Below, one piece after another: positions 12,041-23,413 of a stretch of DNA of 64,000 nt; the stretch's first letter is position 1; each line of letters begins with the position of its first letter. Both the position numbers and the translations under genes were made by a program. The notes beneath the pieces were generated by a model that ran no database searches, was not told the origin of the DNA, and saw only the letters and a list, made by a program, of their open reading frames with translations. Origin of the DNA: Dromiciops gliroides (lineage: Eukaryota; Chordata; Mammalia; Microbiotheria; Microbiotheriidae); contig NC_057866.1 of NCBI RefSeq assembly GCF_019393635.1, positions 10,798,223 through 10,862,222 on the forward strand, given 5' to 3'.

Positions 12041-12522
12041 AAGAATAAGGCAAAGTGGAATAACGGCGGGGCCTTTGACAGAAATGGGGAACTTTGGAAG
12101 AGGGGTGGGTTAGGAGGGAAAGCTGACAGGTCCTGTTTTGGACTTGCTGGTGTTAAGACATCTCTGGGACATCCAGTCTGAAATACCCGATAGGCAGCTG
12201 GTGATGAGGGACTGGAGCTCAGGGGAGAGACTGGGGCTAGATTTATAGACCTATGAGTCAACAGCACAGAGATGATAATGAGCCCCAAGGGAGATCGTGA
12301 CATCACCAAGAGATGGAAGAGAAAGAAGGCCCAGGAAGGAGCCTTGGGGAACTTGGATAGACTGGGGGGGGGCAGGGATGCTATAGCTGGAGAGCCAGCA
12401 AAACAGATGGAGAAGTGGTCAGAGAGGTAGAAAGAGAACCCAGAGAGGAAAGAATGCGGTCAATAGCCCCAAATGCCACAGAGAAGGATGGGGACTAAGA
12501 AGACATCCTCGATGAGGTAATT

Positions 12523-12669
12523 TTTTTTTTTTTAGTGAGGCAATTGGGGTTAAGTGACTTGCCCAGGGTCACACAGATAGTAAGTGTTAAGTTTCTGAGG
12601 CTGGATTTGAACTCAGGTACTCCTGACTCCAGGGCCGATGCTCTATCCACTGCACCACCTAGCCACCCC
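12523..12669 (-). repeat. Marsupial SINE, reverse
   Basis: Complete reverse copy; target duplication 'gatgaggtaatt'/'gatgtggtaatt'. Confidence 0.95.
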
Positions 12670-13116
12670 TGATGTGGTAATTAAGAGATCCTTGGTTACT
12701 CTGGAGAGAGTGGTTTCAGTTGAGCCATGAGGTAGGAAGCCAGATTGCAAAGGGAAAAGGAATAAAAGAAAGGAGAGGAAGTAGTAGTAGCAGCGGGTAT
12801 AGACAGCTTTTGTCAAGGAGTTTGGCTGAAAAGGGGAAGAGAGGCTGGGGACAGTAGCTGGAGGGAAGAGGAGAGGGTGTCAAATGTGGGGAACAGTGTG
12901 TGGAATGTAGCATGTGTGAGGTGGCATCATGCATAACATAAGGTATACTGTGTCAGTGTTCACTACTTGGCTGTGTGATCTTGGATACATCTCTTTCCCT
13001 CTGTGGGCCTCAGATTCCTCTGTTACATGAGGGGGTTAGTTTCACCAGAATAGGTGGAAAACTATGGTTGTGGAACAGTGAATATTCTGTCAGACTCGGT
13101 TGACCTGTTAGTTAGT

Positions 13117-13274
13117 TTTTTTGTTGTTGTTGTTTTTTAGTGAGGCAATTGGGGTTAAGTGACTTGCCCAGGGTCACACAGCTAGTAAGTGTTAAGAGTC
13201 TGAGGCCAGATTTGAACTCAGGTCCTCCTGACTCCAGGGCTGGTGCTCTAGCCACTGCGCCACCTAGCCGCCCC
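13117..13274 (-). repeat. Marsupial SINE, reverse
   Basis: Complete reverse copy with flanking 'gttagttttt' repeats. Confidence 0.9.
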
Positions 13275-13279
13275 TTGTT

Positions 13280-15470
13280 GGTTAGTTTTTTAAATTTTAT
13301 TTTACTGTAAGGCATGGCTTACTAGGGGAGGGAAAGTAAGATATTGGGAAATTAATGAAATAAAAAAACAAAAGATATCAGTGAAAGTTTTAATACCTGA
13401 GGGGCTGGCTTGGGTGATGTCTAGGGTCTCTCCTGGTTAAAGGACTTGATGATTCCATGGTTTCGATAAGGTCCATGAGCTAGGAGGCTCAGTCAAAGGT
13501 ACCCAGTGCTGGAAGGCCAAAGGCCAGAGACCTAAAATTCAAGGGAGCCAGGTCAGAAGACTAAAGTCAGGAAACAGAAGACCCAAGGAAAGTGAGACTG
13601 ACATGGTCAGGAAATCCGTTGTGGCTTCAACACTGACTGAAGGGAGTGGGCCTGGAAATGGAGAGGGAGGGATGTGTTGGGTCAGAGGCAACCACATGGA
13701 ATTGCCCAACAGGGAGTTGGAGATAGAGACCTGGAACCCAGGGCAAAGGACAGGACCATGGACAGTGAGGGGAGACAGAGACAGAGAGGAGAAAAGTCCA
13801 GTTAGGAAATGGATGGTGGAAGAGGAACCCTCCCTGAGGGGCAGATGTAAGAAGAGAAGCAGATAACGACACCGCAAGAGCCAAAGAAGAAAAGGGTTTC
13901 ATGATGGAGGGGATGATCAGTGGTGTCACATGCTACAGGGAGGGCCAGGATGTCTGGGAATCTGGTGTCCGAGATAAGACAGCAAGAGCAGATGAGGGCC
14001 ATTTTCTTGATCTCTGTTCTGCCTTTGAAACTAGTGACCGTCCCATCCACCTGCATCCTCTCTTCTTCCTTAACTTCCAAGATGCTTCACTGTCCTAACT
14101 CTCCTAACTGCCTGATTTCTCCTCTTCCTCTGTCCCCTTCACTGCTCCCCACCCCCCAGTCTTCCCAGGACTCTAAAATTCATTGACATTCTATCTTGGG
14201 CCCTCTTCTCTCTGTCTCTCTCTGTCTATCTCTGTCCCTCTGTCTCTGTCTCTCTCTGTCTCTCTGTCTTTGTCTCTCTCAGCAACCTCATTCACCCCCA
14301 TGGGTTAAATAACCACCTGCTTGCAGCATCATTCCAAAGCTCCAGCCTGGACTTCTCAGATCTCCAGACATAGGGGACATCCCCGCCCCCATATCCCACA
14401 GGTATCTTAAACTCAACTTGTCCAAAATGAAACTTTTGGCCTTTACTGCTAGGTCTGCTCTGCTTTTGATCTTGTTTTGTACCTCCGTCACCACCGCACC
14501 CCTGGTCTCATCACTTTAGGTTCCTGTCTCTCACCTCCCACATCTACTCAGCTGTCAGGGCCTGTGAATGCAAAAATCTCTCCTCTCTCTATTCCCACTG
14601 CCCACACTCTGTCAGGAGCAGAAGGACGATGAGACAGTGGAAGCTGGGTATTCAAACGAGCTCCCTGGAGGGATCAGGAGGTGGAAGGGGATGTCCCCAG
14701 GGGGAAGGGAGTAGACAGCTCCAGGCTGTAGGTGGGTGCTAAGATGGGAATGCAGGGTAGGCCAATTCAAGGAGCTGGATGTGCTTCTTATGGAAACAAG
14801 AGGCTGCCCCACACCCCCCAACCCTGTCCCCCTGCCCCCCCCACTCCCCGATCAGGGCTCATCTCCTCTACTCACCTCTGCTCCTGCCTATCCTTCTCTT
14901 TGATGCCAGACCAAGACAGTGACTGGCTCATGGTACCACCACCCTTCAGTGGCTGGCTCTTTGTCTCCCACCAAATTAGACTGAAACTCCTTAGCCCTAA
15001 ATCCAAGGCCCTCCACTACCTGGCACTGCCCTACCCACCTTCTTGCCATGCCAACTTCCCTTCATGGCCCAGGCACCCCCTGCGTATGCCCCACAATGAC
15101 CCCCTCTTAACCTTTGCTTGGACTGTTCTCTGTGGCTACAACGACCTCCATTCCCAACACAGCCTATTGAAATCATACCCATCCTTTGAGGCCCAACTCC
15201 AATGGCACCTGCTCTAGGAAGCCTTCCTTAACCCCTCTCCCCATCAGTAGAGGTCCTTCCAACCTATATGAACTGAGGCAAAGAGAAGGAAGTAGAAACA
15301 AGAAAATAACTTTCACAGTGATCCATTGGAAAACAGGCAAAACCATGGACACGGAATGCAATAGCCAACTCAGGTGAGGGGTGGGCTCTTTGGGCTGAAT
15401 TGCTTCATTTTTTCTTTTTTTATTCTTAGTTGTGCAAGGAAGGGAGGAAGGAAGAGAGAGAGGGAGGGGA
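13280..15470. other. Intergenic stretch without a supported gene
   Basis: Contains a (TCTG/TC)n simple repeat at about 14199-14281. Pyrimidine-rich sequence from 14,290 to 15,240 ('tgaggcccaactccaatggc', 'aggaagccttccttaaccc') resembles the 3' part of an old LINE-like mammalian repeat. Open frames up to 161 codons lack any recognisable domain and I read them as chance. Confidence 0.5.
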
Positions 15471-15479
15471 AAAAAGGAT

Positions 15480-15722
15480 TCATTAGGTGATGACTATGTA
15501 CCAGGCACTATTCACAACACTTTACAAATATTATCTCATGTAATCCTCATAACAACCCTGAGAGATAGGTGCTGTTATCATCATATTTTACAGATGAGAA
15601 AACTGAGGCAGAAAGAGGTTAAGTGACTTGCTCAGGATCATACAGCTGGTAAGAGTCTGATATTGAATTTGAACTCAGGTCTTCCTAAGTCCAGGTGCAG
15701 CGGTCTATCCACTGAGTCTCCT
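15480..15722 (-). repeat. MIR/THER-type SINE, long copy
   Basis: Includes the 3' 'ctatgtaccaggcactattc' part, 'cagatgagaaaactgaggca', 'taagtgacttgctcagg' and the B box region, all reverse. Confidence 0.75.
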
Positions 15723-16050
15723 AAAGTAGGAAGGGATATATTGTGAAACAAAGGTGATGTGTTGATACCTTTAGTATCAATAAAATATGTATTTAATGCA
15801 ATTTTACCCCATTCAACTTCAAAGAAGACTAGTCCCCTTTAAGACACTCACCATATATCATTTATTTGAGCATATGTCCTTTCCCCTTACTGTGAATCCC
15901 ACAAGGATAGAGATTGTTGTGTTTCTTTGTAACCCAAATGCCTATCACAATGAAAGGAGGGGGCTGGGCAGTGTCAAAGGCTGCAGAGAGGTCAAGAAGG
16001 ATGAGGATCAAGAAAAGGCCATTGGATTTGTCCATTAAGAGATTATTGGA

Positions 16051-16214
16051 GGGGCAGCTAGATGGCGCAGTGGATAGAGCACCGGCCCTGGATTCAGGAG
16101 GACCTGAGTTCAAATCCGGACTCAGACACTTAACACTTACTAGCTGTGTGACCCTGGGCAAGTCACTTAACCCCCAATTGTCTTACTAAAAAAAAAAAAA
16201 AGAGAGAGAGAGAG
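16051..16214 (+). repeat. Marsupial SINE (first insert at a reused site)
   Basis: Complete copy; its tail has become (GA)n. Flanked by 'agagattattgga' at 16038-16050 and 16215-16227. Confidence 0.95.
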
Positions 16215-16227
16215 AGAGATTATTGGA

Positions 16228-16379
16228 GGGGCAGCTAGGTGGTGCAGTGGATAAAGTGCTGGCCCTCAATTCAGAAGGACCTGAGTTCAAATTCGGCCTC
16301 AGACACTTAACGCTTACTAGCTATGTGACCCTGGGTAAGTCACTCAACCCCAATTGCCTCACCAAAAAAAACAAAAACA
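16228..16379 (+). repeat. Marsupial SINE (second insert at the same site)
   Basis: Complete copy between 'agagattattgga' copies at 16215-16227 and 16380-16392. Confidence 0.95.
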
Positions 16380-16392
16380 AGAGATTATTGGA

Positions 16393-16625
16393 ACTGATAT
16401 TGAACACAGACTGAAGCATGCTATTTCTCACTTTCATTTTTTCTTTTATTCAAGTCTTCTTATACAAAATGACTAATATGGTAATGTTTTACATAATTGC
16501 ACATGTATAACCTATATCTGATTGCTCACTGCCTCAGGGAGGAGGGAGGGGAGGGAGGAAGAGAGGGATAGAATTTGGAATTCAAAACTTTAAATAAAAA
16601 CGCTTATAATTTTTTTTAAAAAGAA
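16393..16625 (+). repeat. L1 3'UTR fragment (third insert at the same site)
   Basis: 'acatgtataacctatatctg' and 'ggagggaggggagggaggaa', as in the 3'UTR of the L1 at 6190-6260. Ends in an A-rich tail; followed by 'agagattattgg' at 16626-16637. Confidence 0.75.
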
Positions 16626-16718
16626 AGAGATTATTGGTAATTATGGAGAGAATGGTTTCAGTTGAGTGATGAGATTGGAAGCTAGACTTTGGAGGGTTTA
16701 TAAGAGTGAGGAAGAGGG

Positions 16719-16857
16719 AGCAGCTAGGTGGCACACTGGCCTTGGATTCAAGAGGACCTGAGTTCAAAATCCAGCCTCAGACACTTCACACTTAGCTGTG
16801 TGACCTTGGGCAAGTCACTTAACCCTCATTGCCCAGCCAAAAAACAAACAAAAAAAA
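16719..16857 (+). repeat. Marsupial SINE lacking part of the head
   Basis: The A box is cut: 'aggtggcacactggccttgg' lacks about 17 bases of the usual head. B box and tail are present. Confidence 0.85.
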
Positions 16858-17614
16858 GAGTGGGTAGGAGAACTGGAAGCAATGAGTGTCAATGGGTTTC
16901 TCAAGAAGTTTAACCACAAAGAGGAAGAGAGATATAGGATGATAATTTCCAAGGATGCTCAGATCAAGTGGGAGGGTTTTTTTTTAAAGGTGGGAGAGAC
17001 ACAAGGGTGTTTGTAGGCAACAGAGCCACAGCCAGTAGACAGGGAATGATTACATATTGGGGAGAAAAAGTGGGTATGGAAGAGGGCAAAATCTGATGAA
17101 GATGATGAGATAAAATGGGATCCCTTGTGAATATAGAAGGGCTTACCTTAACCAGGGAAAGGACACCTCCTTGTTTGAAATGAAGGAAGAAATAGTGGCA
17201 GAAGGCCTTTGGGAGCTGTAAGTTAAGGAGGAAGCTCTTGGTTCAGGGCCTCTGTTTTTTCAGCAAAATAGAAAGCAAGCTCTTTGGGTGAGATGGTGAG
17301 CAGGGAAAGGACGTCATGGTGAGGGGCTTGAGGAGGGACAAAAAGGTTTGGAAGAGCCCTTGTGCTGAGTGCGAGAGTGAGTCAGTTATGGAGGTGTCAA
17401 TGGATTGCCTTTCTCTAGTGAGAGCCCAGTTGAGATTATATAACATAAATTTGCATGGACCCAGCCAGCTCCATTTCATGATTTTCTCCAGCCCCATTCA
17501 GGAGCACCTGAATAAGAGCAAAGGTGGCAGAAGAAGAGAGTAATCCAGGGCTGGCATTTAGCAAGACACACTCTATAACAGGACAAGGGGGTGTGGAGTT
17601 CAAGAACAGAGGAG

Positions 17615-17767
17615 AGGGGCAGCTAGATGGCGAAGTGGATAGAGCACTGGCCCTGGAGTCAGGAGGACCTGAGTTCAAATCTGGCCTCAGACACTTAACA
17701 CTTACTAGCTGTGTGACCTTGGGCAAGTCATTTAACCCCAATTGCCTCACCAAAAAAAAAAAAAAAA
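17615..17767 (+). repeat. Marsupial SINE
   Basis: Complete; flanked by 'aagaacagaggag' (17602-17614) and 'aagaaccgaggag' (17768-17780). Confidence 0.95.
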
Positions 17768-17969
17768 AAGAACCGAGGAGATCATGAAGTTGAACTAGTT
17801 CACCAAGGAGTACAGATAGGGGAGGGAGAAAAGTGTAGCCAGTGCAGAGGTGATGACAACCTAGGAAAGAATCTGGGTGAGATGCTTTCACTATTTGAGG
17901 ATTAGAGAAGGAGGAAGGAAGGATTAAGCCCTGAGTGGTGAGGTTACAGGTCATAGCTTGGGGGCAGGT

Positions 17970-18600
17970 CCAGGCTTGTCTGCCTTTTATTTTTTTTAAG
18001 CAGATGCCAACTACTGATGGTCCCTGTGCAGCCCAGAGCTTAGGGCACTGGGCACCATGGATTATATACAGATGAGGCTCAGAGAGGCTCCTGACTTCCT
18101 CACCTCCTCACAGATTGGGAACAGCAAGTGCCAGCATTTGAACCAAGGTCCTCTTGAGCTCAGCACTCTATCTACCAAACCATGATGCCTTACTTTGTGC
18201 TCAGTCTTCCTGGCTATCTGAGCTTCCTCCAGCCACGGAGATAATTCAGACTAGAAAGTTTGGGGTGGGAGTGGGAGTAGAAAGGCACAGTACAGGGAGA
18301 AGGAAGAGGGAGAGCAGAGCCTAGAGGATGTCTGATAAGGGCAAACACAAGTCAGTATTTGGTAGCAGGATCTCCAAGAAACACTTAAGTGCACTGAGAA
18401 GCAGAGCTAGGGATCAGAGTGGACCTAGTCTGACTCAGCAGCCATCCTATATGGAGCCCTTTTACTGACATAGAGCAAGGAACACAGGGCTATGAAGTCA
18501 TCCTGATGCTATTGGCAGGGCTGGAGAGGCTGGGGATGACACACCTTCTGAATAAGACCGCTCTTTTGAAGTGTTTATTTATTCAACACTGCTTAAGCAC
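17970..18600. other. Intergenic; one reverse MIR-type copy
   Basis: 18055-18190 is a diverged reverse MIR-type SINE ('cagatgaggctcagagaggc', 'tttgaaccaaggtcctcttg'). The rest is unique sequence with nothing recognised. Confidence 0.5.
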
Positions 18601-18759
18601 CCAGGGAGTACTGAGTGTCCTGTAGTGGTTGTTTGTCTTTCCTTCTCCATGAAATCTTGACTTACTTGCAAATTGGATTTAAGTGAGGTTGAGCAAAGTC
18701 ATCTACCTCACTCCCTGGTCCAAAGTTATTGGAGTCCAGTGGAAAGACAAGGATCAAAA

Positions 18760-19340
18760 TGTTATGGGGGGAAAATGGGTATGGGGTTTGGGGTAGGGGT
18801 TGGGGTTCTTAGGAATTCCTCTTTAAAGAATTACACCCTCTTGCACACAAAAGCAGTTAGAATAAAATGGTAGTTTATTTAGGGGAAGGGGAAGGGAGGG
18901 GAAGGGAAACCATGAAAGAAATCCTTGGACTTCTCATGGGGAGAGAGGTATGGAACAAAGCACGTGGCTCTGAGGTACCAATCTCCTCGAGCAGGAGGCT
19001 GGCAGGTACTTTTATAGGGGACTGATGGGGGTGACCATCTCATGGTGGAAAATTCCTTTAGTGAGGGAGGACCATCCCCCACTGATGCTGGTGGCTGGAG
19101 GAGTTGGGTGAGGGGTGGCTGCTGATCTTTCTAGCCATCTCCTCAGAATACAAAAGAAGCAGCCATACCTAATCTTATCTCCCCAGGGGTAAGGGAGACC
19201 AGAATGAAGGGTGGAGGTCCCGAAGCTAGCTCAGTCCTATCTGGTTTCGTTGGCATATCTGTCCTCCGGTTTAGTTTCTCAAAGAGAAGTTTCCTTGATG
19301 TGCCCCAGAGAACTTCTGGGGTACTCTGGGCCCCATGACA
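18760..19340 (-). mobile_element. Solo LTR of an endogenous retrovirus (family 2)
   Basis: Fossil, 581 bases, reverse. Read on its own strand it begins TGTCATGGGG and ends CCATAACA, with a TATA box CTATAAAAG (19009-19017) and AATAAA (18874-18879) in the right order. The flanks read continuously across it ('acaaggatcaaaa' then 'aaaacaaccagtg'), so AAAA is a plausible 4-base target duplication. No internal region. Confidence 0.65.
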
Positions 19341-19420
19341 AAAACAACCAGTGATGGCCCCACAGAGAACTCTGTGCTCCAGCCTTGGACTATCTTCACC
19401 TTACAAAATAATGGGAGGGA

Positions 19421-19577
19421 GGGGCAGCTAGCTGGCGCAATGGATAAAGCACCGGCCCTGGATTCAGGAGGACCTGAGTTCAAAGCCGGCCTCAGACACT
19501 TGACCCTTACTGGCTGTGTGACCCTGGGCAAGTCACTTAACCCTCATTGTCCCCCCAAAAAACAAAAAACCAAAAAT
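19421..19577 (+). repeat. Marsupial SINE
   Basis: Complete; flanked by 'aataatgggaggga' copies. Confidence 0.95.
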
Positions 19578-19614
19578 AATAATGGGAGGGAAGGACAATT
19601 GCATCAATAACCAA

Positions 19615-19763
19615 TTTTTTTTTTTTTGGTGAGGCAATTGGGGTTAAGTGACTTGCCCAGGGTCACACAGCTAGTAAGTGTTAAGTGTCTGAGTCCGGAT
19701 TTGAACTCAGGTCCTCCTGAATCCAGGGCCGGTGCTCTATCCACTGCGCCACCTAGCTGCCCC
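19615..19763 (-). repeat. Marsupial SINE, reverse
   Basis: Complete; 'atcaataaccaa' at 19603-19614 and 19764-19775. Confidence 0.95.
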
Positions 19764-20035
19764 ATCAATAACCAATATTAAGGTAATGGACTGAACCTGC
19801 GACTCCATCAGCCTACTAAATCCAAATAAGAAAGCTCCCTCTATTAGTTCAAAGTACCTGCCGGGCAGCTTATGGTCTTAGAAAGCCAGCCAGGCCACTA
19901 ACAGGTCAAATGACCTATACGGGGTCACCCAGCCACAACGTGCAGAGACAGTATGGGAAGTCAGGTTATGCTGACTCAAAGGTCACCCTCTCGGGTAACG
20001 TTAGGCATGATGCTTCTCAATATGATATTCCCTCC

Positions 20036-20170
20036 CAATTAAAAGAATTGTTCAGTCATCCAATCGTGTCTAACTCTTCATGACCCCATGCACCATAGCA
20101 CACTAAGTCCTTCGCTGTCTCTCAAAGTCTGTCCCAGTTCACATTTGTTATTTCCACGACACTATCTATC
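20036..20170 (-). repeat. RTE-type 3' tail fragment
   Basis: 'gttcagtcatccaatcgtgt' and 'taactcttcatgacccca' resemble the RTE-derived tail also seen at 38,940 and 55,740. 19,780-20,035 is unique. Confidence 0.5.
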
Positions 20171-20240
20171 CGTATCATCCTCTCCATTCCCTTTTCCTTT
20201 TGCCTTTAGTCTTTCCCAATGAAATTAAAAGACAATTGCA

Positions 20241-20390
20241 GGGGCCGCTGGGTGGCGCAGTGGTTAGAGCACCAGCCCTGGAGTCAGGAGGACCTGAGTT
20301 CAAATCCAGCCTCAGACACTTGACACTTACTAGCTGTGTGACCCTGGGCAAGTCACTCAACCCCAATTGCCTCACTAAAAAAAAAAAAAA
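20241..20390 (+). repeat. Marsupial SINE
   Basis: Complete; 'aaaagacaattgca' at 20227-20240 and 20391-20404. Confidence 0.95.
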
Positions 20391-20449
20391 AAAAGACAAT
20401 TGCAGACATTTAGATAAAGAGTTAAGGTTTGCAGAGTGCTTTATGTAGT

Positions 20450-20990
20450 AACAAAGATGACCAAAAAAAGGAAAATTATTGTGTTGGGGGGGCTGTGGAG
20501 AAACAGGCACATTGATACCCTGTTTGTGGAACTGTGAATTACTCCAACTGTTCTGGAAAATACTTTGGACCATTCTGGAGAGCAATATATGAACTGATGC
20601 AAAGTGAAATGAGCAGAACCAGGAGAACGTTGTTCATGGACCAGCAATAGTGTAGCATTATTAACTATGAGTGACTTAGCCATTGTGATAAGTGCAATGA
20701 TCTAAGACAATTCTGAAGGATTTATGATGAAAAATGCTATCCACCTCCAGAAAAAGAACTGATGGAGTCCAGTTCCAAGATCCAAGCAGAATTTTTTCAC
20801 TTTCTTCATTTTTCTTGCTTTTTTGGTAATATGGAACTATGTTTTGCATGATTTCACACATACAGTTGATATCACATTTCTTGCCTTCTCACTGGGCAGG
20901 GAAGGGTGGGGAGGAAGGAGAGAATTCAGAACTCAAAATTTTTTTAATGAATTTTAGAAATAAATATTTATAAAAACAAAAAAATTACTC
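20450..20990 (+). repeat. L1 3' fragment
   Basis: ORF2 end and 3'UTR, e.g. 'gaaatgagcagaaccaggag' and 'atccacctccagaaaaagaa'. Matches the order seen at 5,560-6,290. Confidence 0.75.
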
Positions 20991-21059
20991 TTTGGGGGTC
21001 CTATGCTGAATGAATATTTAATTAACTTATTGTGTTCCTATGTTTATATAATTCTTAAA

Positions 21060-21600
21060 AGAAAATTCTTTGGAATGATACACAAAAATTGACTAAACAG
21101 TACATGTCCTTTGAGCCAGGAATACTCCTGCTAGACCTCTACCCCAAAGAGATCTAAGAGAAGTGTCCTATTTGTACAAAAATATTTACAGCAGCAGCTC
21201 TTTTTGTAGTGGCAGAAAACCTGGAAACTAGGGGGATGCCCATCAATTAGGGAATGGCTGAACAAAAGTTGTTTCAAGTCCTGTTGTGCTGTAAGAAATG
21301 AGGAAATTGATGTTTTCAAAGACACATGGAAAGACTTGTGTGACCTGATGCAGAGGGAAGTGAGCAGAGCCAAGAGAACCATTTATCTGCCTTTAATATC
21401 AACATTATAAAAACAAAGAAGTGTGCAAGCCACAAAGACTCCGACCCACATAATGACCTCCTCTGATTACAGAGGACCCATTGAGGAAGCCAGCAACCCA
21501 CAAGAAGAGCCAGACCTTTGGGGACTCAGCCAACAAGGGAATTTGTTGGGCTTGGCTAGTTAGTATATTTATTGAAGGATTTTGTTGTTGTTCCTCCAAT
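21060..21600 (+). repeat. Second L1 3' fragment
   Basis: 'tgcccatcaattagggaatg' and 'agtgagcagagccaagagaa', again the ORF2 end, more diverged. Confidence 0.65.
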
Positions 21601-21647
21601 GGGGGCGAGGAAAAAAGTTAGATTTCTGTTCATTAAAAAATAAAATT

Positions 21648-21792
21648 AGGGGCGGCTAGGTGGCGCAGTGGCTAGAGCACCGGCCCTGGAGTCAGGAGTA
21701 CCTGAGTTCAAATCCAGCCTCAGACACTTAACACTTACTAGCTGTGTGACCCTGGGCAAGTCACTTAACCCCAATTGCCTCACTAAAAAAAA
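21648..21792 (+). repeat. Marsupial SINE
   Basis: Complete; flanked by 'aaaataaaatta'. Confidence 0.95.
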
Positions 21793-21821
21793 ATAAAATT
21801 AATTAAAAAAAAATAAAATTT

Positions 21822-21973
21822 AGGGGCAGCTTGGTAGCTCAGTGGATAGAGCACCAGCCCTGGAGTCAGGCAGTCCTGAGTTCAAATTCAGCCTCAGACA
21901 CTTGACACTTACTAGCTGTGTGGCCCTGAGCAAGTCACTTGACCTCAATTGCCTTACCAAAAAAAAAAAAATT
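21822..21973 (+). repeat. Marsupial SINE, older copy
   Basis: A box changed (TAGCTCAGTGG), B box present. It lies 30 bases after the previous copy in A/T-rich tail DNA. Confidence 0.9.
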
Positions 21974-22044
21974 ATTAACAAAAATTATAAAAAATAAAAT
22001 TTAATTGAAAACAGTGTTTTACATGGGTGACCTTAAATATAGGC

Positions 22045-22200
22045 TCTCATTTCATCCTCCCAACAGCCCTGTGACTTGAGTACTTTCACTATTATCCCCT
22101 TTTATAGATGGGGATATTGAGACTGATTCAGGTTAAATGACTTGTCCACCATTTGACAGCCAGCGTCAAGAGGCAGGTCTGTTCACACAGCTCCATCTGC
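22045..22200 (-). repeat. MIR/THER-type SINE
   Basis: 'tctcatttcatcctcccaac', 'tttatagatggggatattga' and 'ttaaatgacttgtccacc', reverse. Confidence 0.65.
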
Positions 22201-22477
22201 TGCACCTTGTTGGCTCTCTTACGAGGAAGACTGAGATAAGGTTCAGGCAAAAGCTGAGAAACCCAAGAAGGGAAAAAAATAACTTTCATTTCTCGGTCAT
22301 TTATAATCAATCTTTTCATTATCTGCTAGCAATACTTAATAAAATTAATGATAAATTACCTAGAAACTCCATCTCCCGAAAATTGTCATTCATCACAGCC
22401 AACAAGCCTTTGTCAAGCCCCCATGGCATGCCAGGGCCAGAGAAGACTTCAGGAGAAGAGCACTAGAAAGAAATTCC

Positions 22478-22900
22478 ATGCCTGGAATGCTCTCCTGCCT
22501 CACTGACACCGCCTACTTTCGCTGCTTCCTTCAAGGCCCAAAGTCCCGCCTTCTCCTGGTCCCCCTCATTTCTTTTTTTTTTTTGGTGAGGCAATTGGGG
22601 TTAAGTGACTTGCCCAGGGTCACACAGCCAGTAAGTGTTAAGTGTCTGAGGCTGGATTTGAACTCAGGTCCTCCTGACTCCAGGGCTGGTGCTTTATCCA
22701 CTGCGCCATCTAGCTGCCCAGGTCCCCCTCATTTCTAATGCCTATTTCCAATTGTTCCTGTCTATAACTTGCTTGTTCTTGGGTGTTTGTGTATTGTTTC
22801 CATCAGAATTTAAGCTCCCTGAGGGAGACTGGGTTTTTTTCCATTTCTTTGTTTCTCCAATGCTTAGCACAAGGCAGAGCAGAGTAGGTGCCTAAGGAGA
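22478..22900 (+). repeat. L2-like tail interrupted by a SINE
   Basis: 'atgcctggaatgctctcctg', then after a SINE 'aatttaagctccctgaggga' and 'aatgcttagcacaaggcaga', an old LINE-type 3' end. Confidence 0.5.
22574..22720 (-). repeat. Marsupial SINE, reverse
   Basis: Complete; 16-base duplication 'ggtccccctcatttct' at 22558-22573 and 22721-22736. Confidence 0.95.
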
Positions 22901-23263
22901 AGAGTCCTAAAAAGAAGCCCAACTTTGAGTAACTGAAAAACCAATAATGAACCAGATAATCAATACCATGAAACCTGCCTCTTTCCTCTAGGCACAGAGG
23001 TAGGAGCCCACTTGGTCAGAATGCTGTCTACCTCATCGGATGCACTTGCTGTATTAGGTATTGTGGCTTGGGAGCGGGGGCATCTTTCTTACAAGGTGGG
23101 GCTCAATTTCATTGAGGGGGATAGAGAAGAAAGACTCCCAGAGTTAGCTGTGAGATAAAAAACAAAACTTATAGTAGGGGAGACTGTAAGAGTTCCAGGT
23201 CAAAGAACCCAGGAGAGAAGGGAGTTGGTCCAGTGTCTGATGACACAGAAAGATGGAGGATGG

Positions 23264-23413
23264 GAGCACCTAGGCGGCCCAGTGGATAAAGCATCGGCCC
23301 TGGATTCAGGAGGATCTGAGTTCAAATCCAGCCTCAGACACTTGACACTTTACTAGCTGTGTGACCCTGGGCAAGTCACTTAACCCTCATTGTCTTGCCA
23401 AAAAAAAAAAAAA
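23264..23413 (+). repeat. Marsupial SINE
   Basis: A box changed (GGCGGCCCAGTGG); flanked by 'agatggaggatg'. 23,415-24,050 beyond it holds no feature I recognise; short open frames there look like chance. Confidence 0.9.

Larger units (their letters stand above)
11400..12940 (+). repeat. Unassigned old repeat, copy A
   Basis: Purine-rich non-coding sequence with phrases such as 'gttaggaggctgttgaacta' and 'agagtggtttcagttgagc' that recur in the same order in copy B (15,950-17,200). Interrupted by SINEs at 11892 and 12523. It resembles an old, widespread mammalian repeat, but I cannot name the family. Confidence 0.5.
15950..17200 (+). repeat. Unassigned old repeat, copy B
   Basis: 'tgcagagaggtcaagaagga' and 'agaatggtttcagttgagtg' match the order in copy A. 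Broken by three insertions at one site (16038-16637) and a SINE at 16722. Related sequence may run to about 17,960. Confidence 0.5.

Noticed and set aside
14732-15217. 161-codon open frame in the left intergenic region
   Set aside because: The sequence resembles an old LINE-like repeat 3' region; no domain and no supporting start or splice context.
16051-16379. Tandem near-identical 150-base repeats as a CRISPR-like array
   Set aside because: They are two SINE insertions with target duplications, in a vertebrate genome; there are no short regularly spaced repeats.
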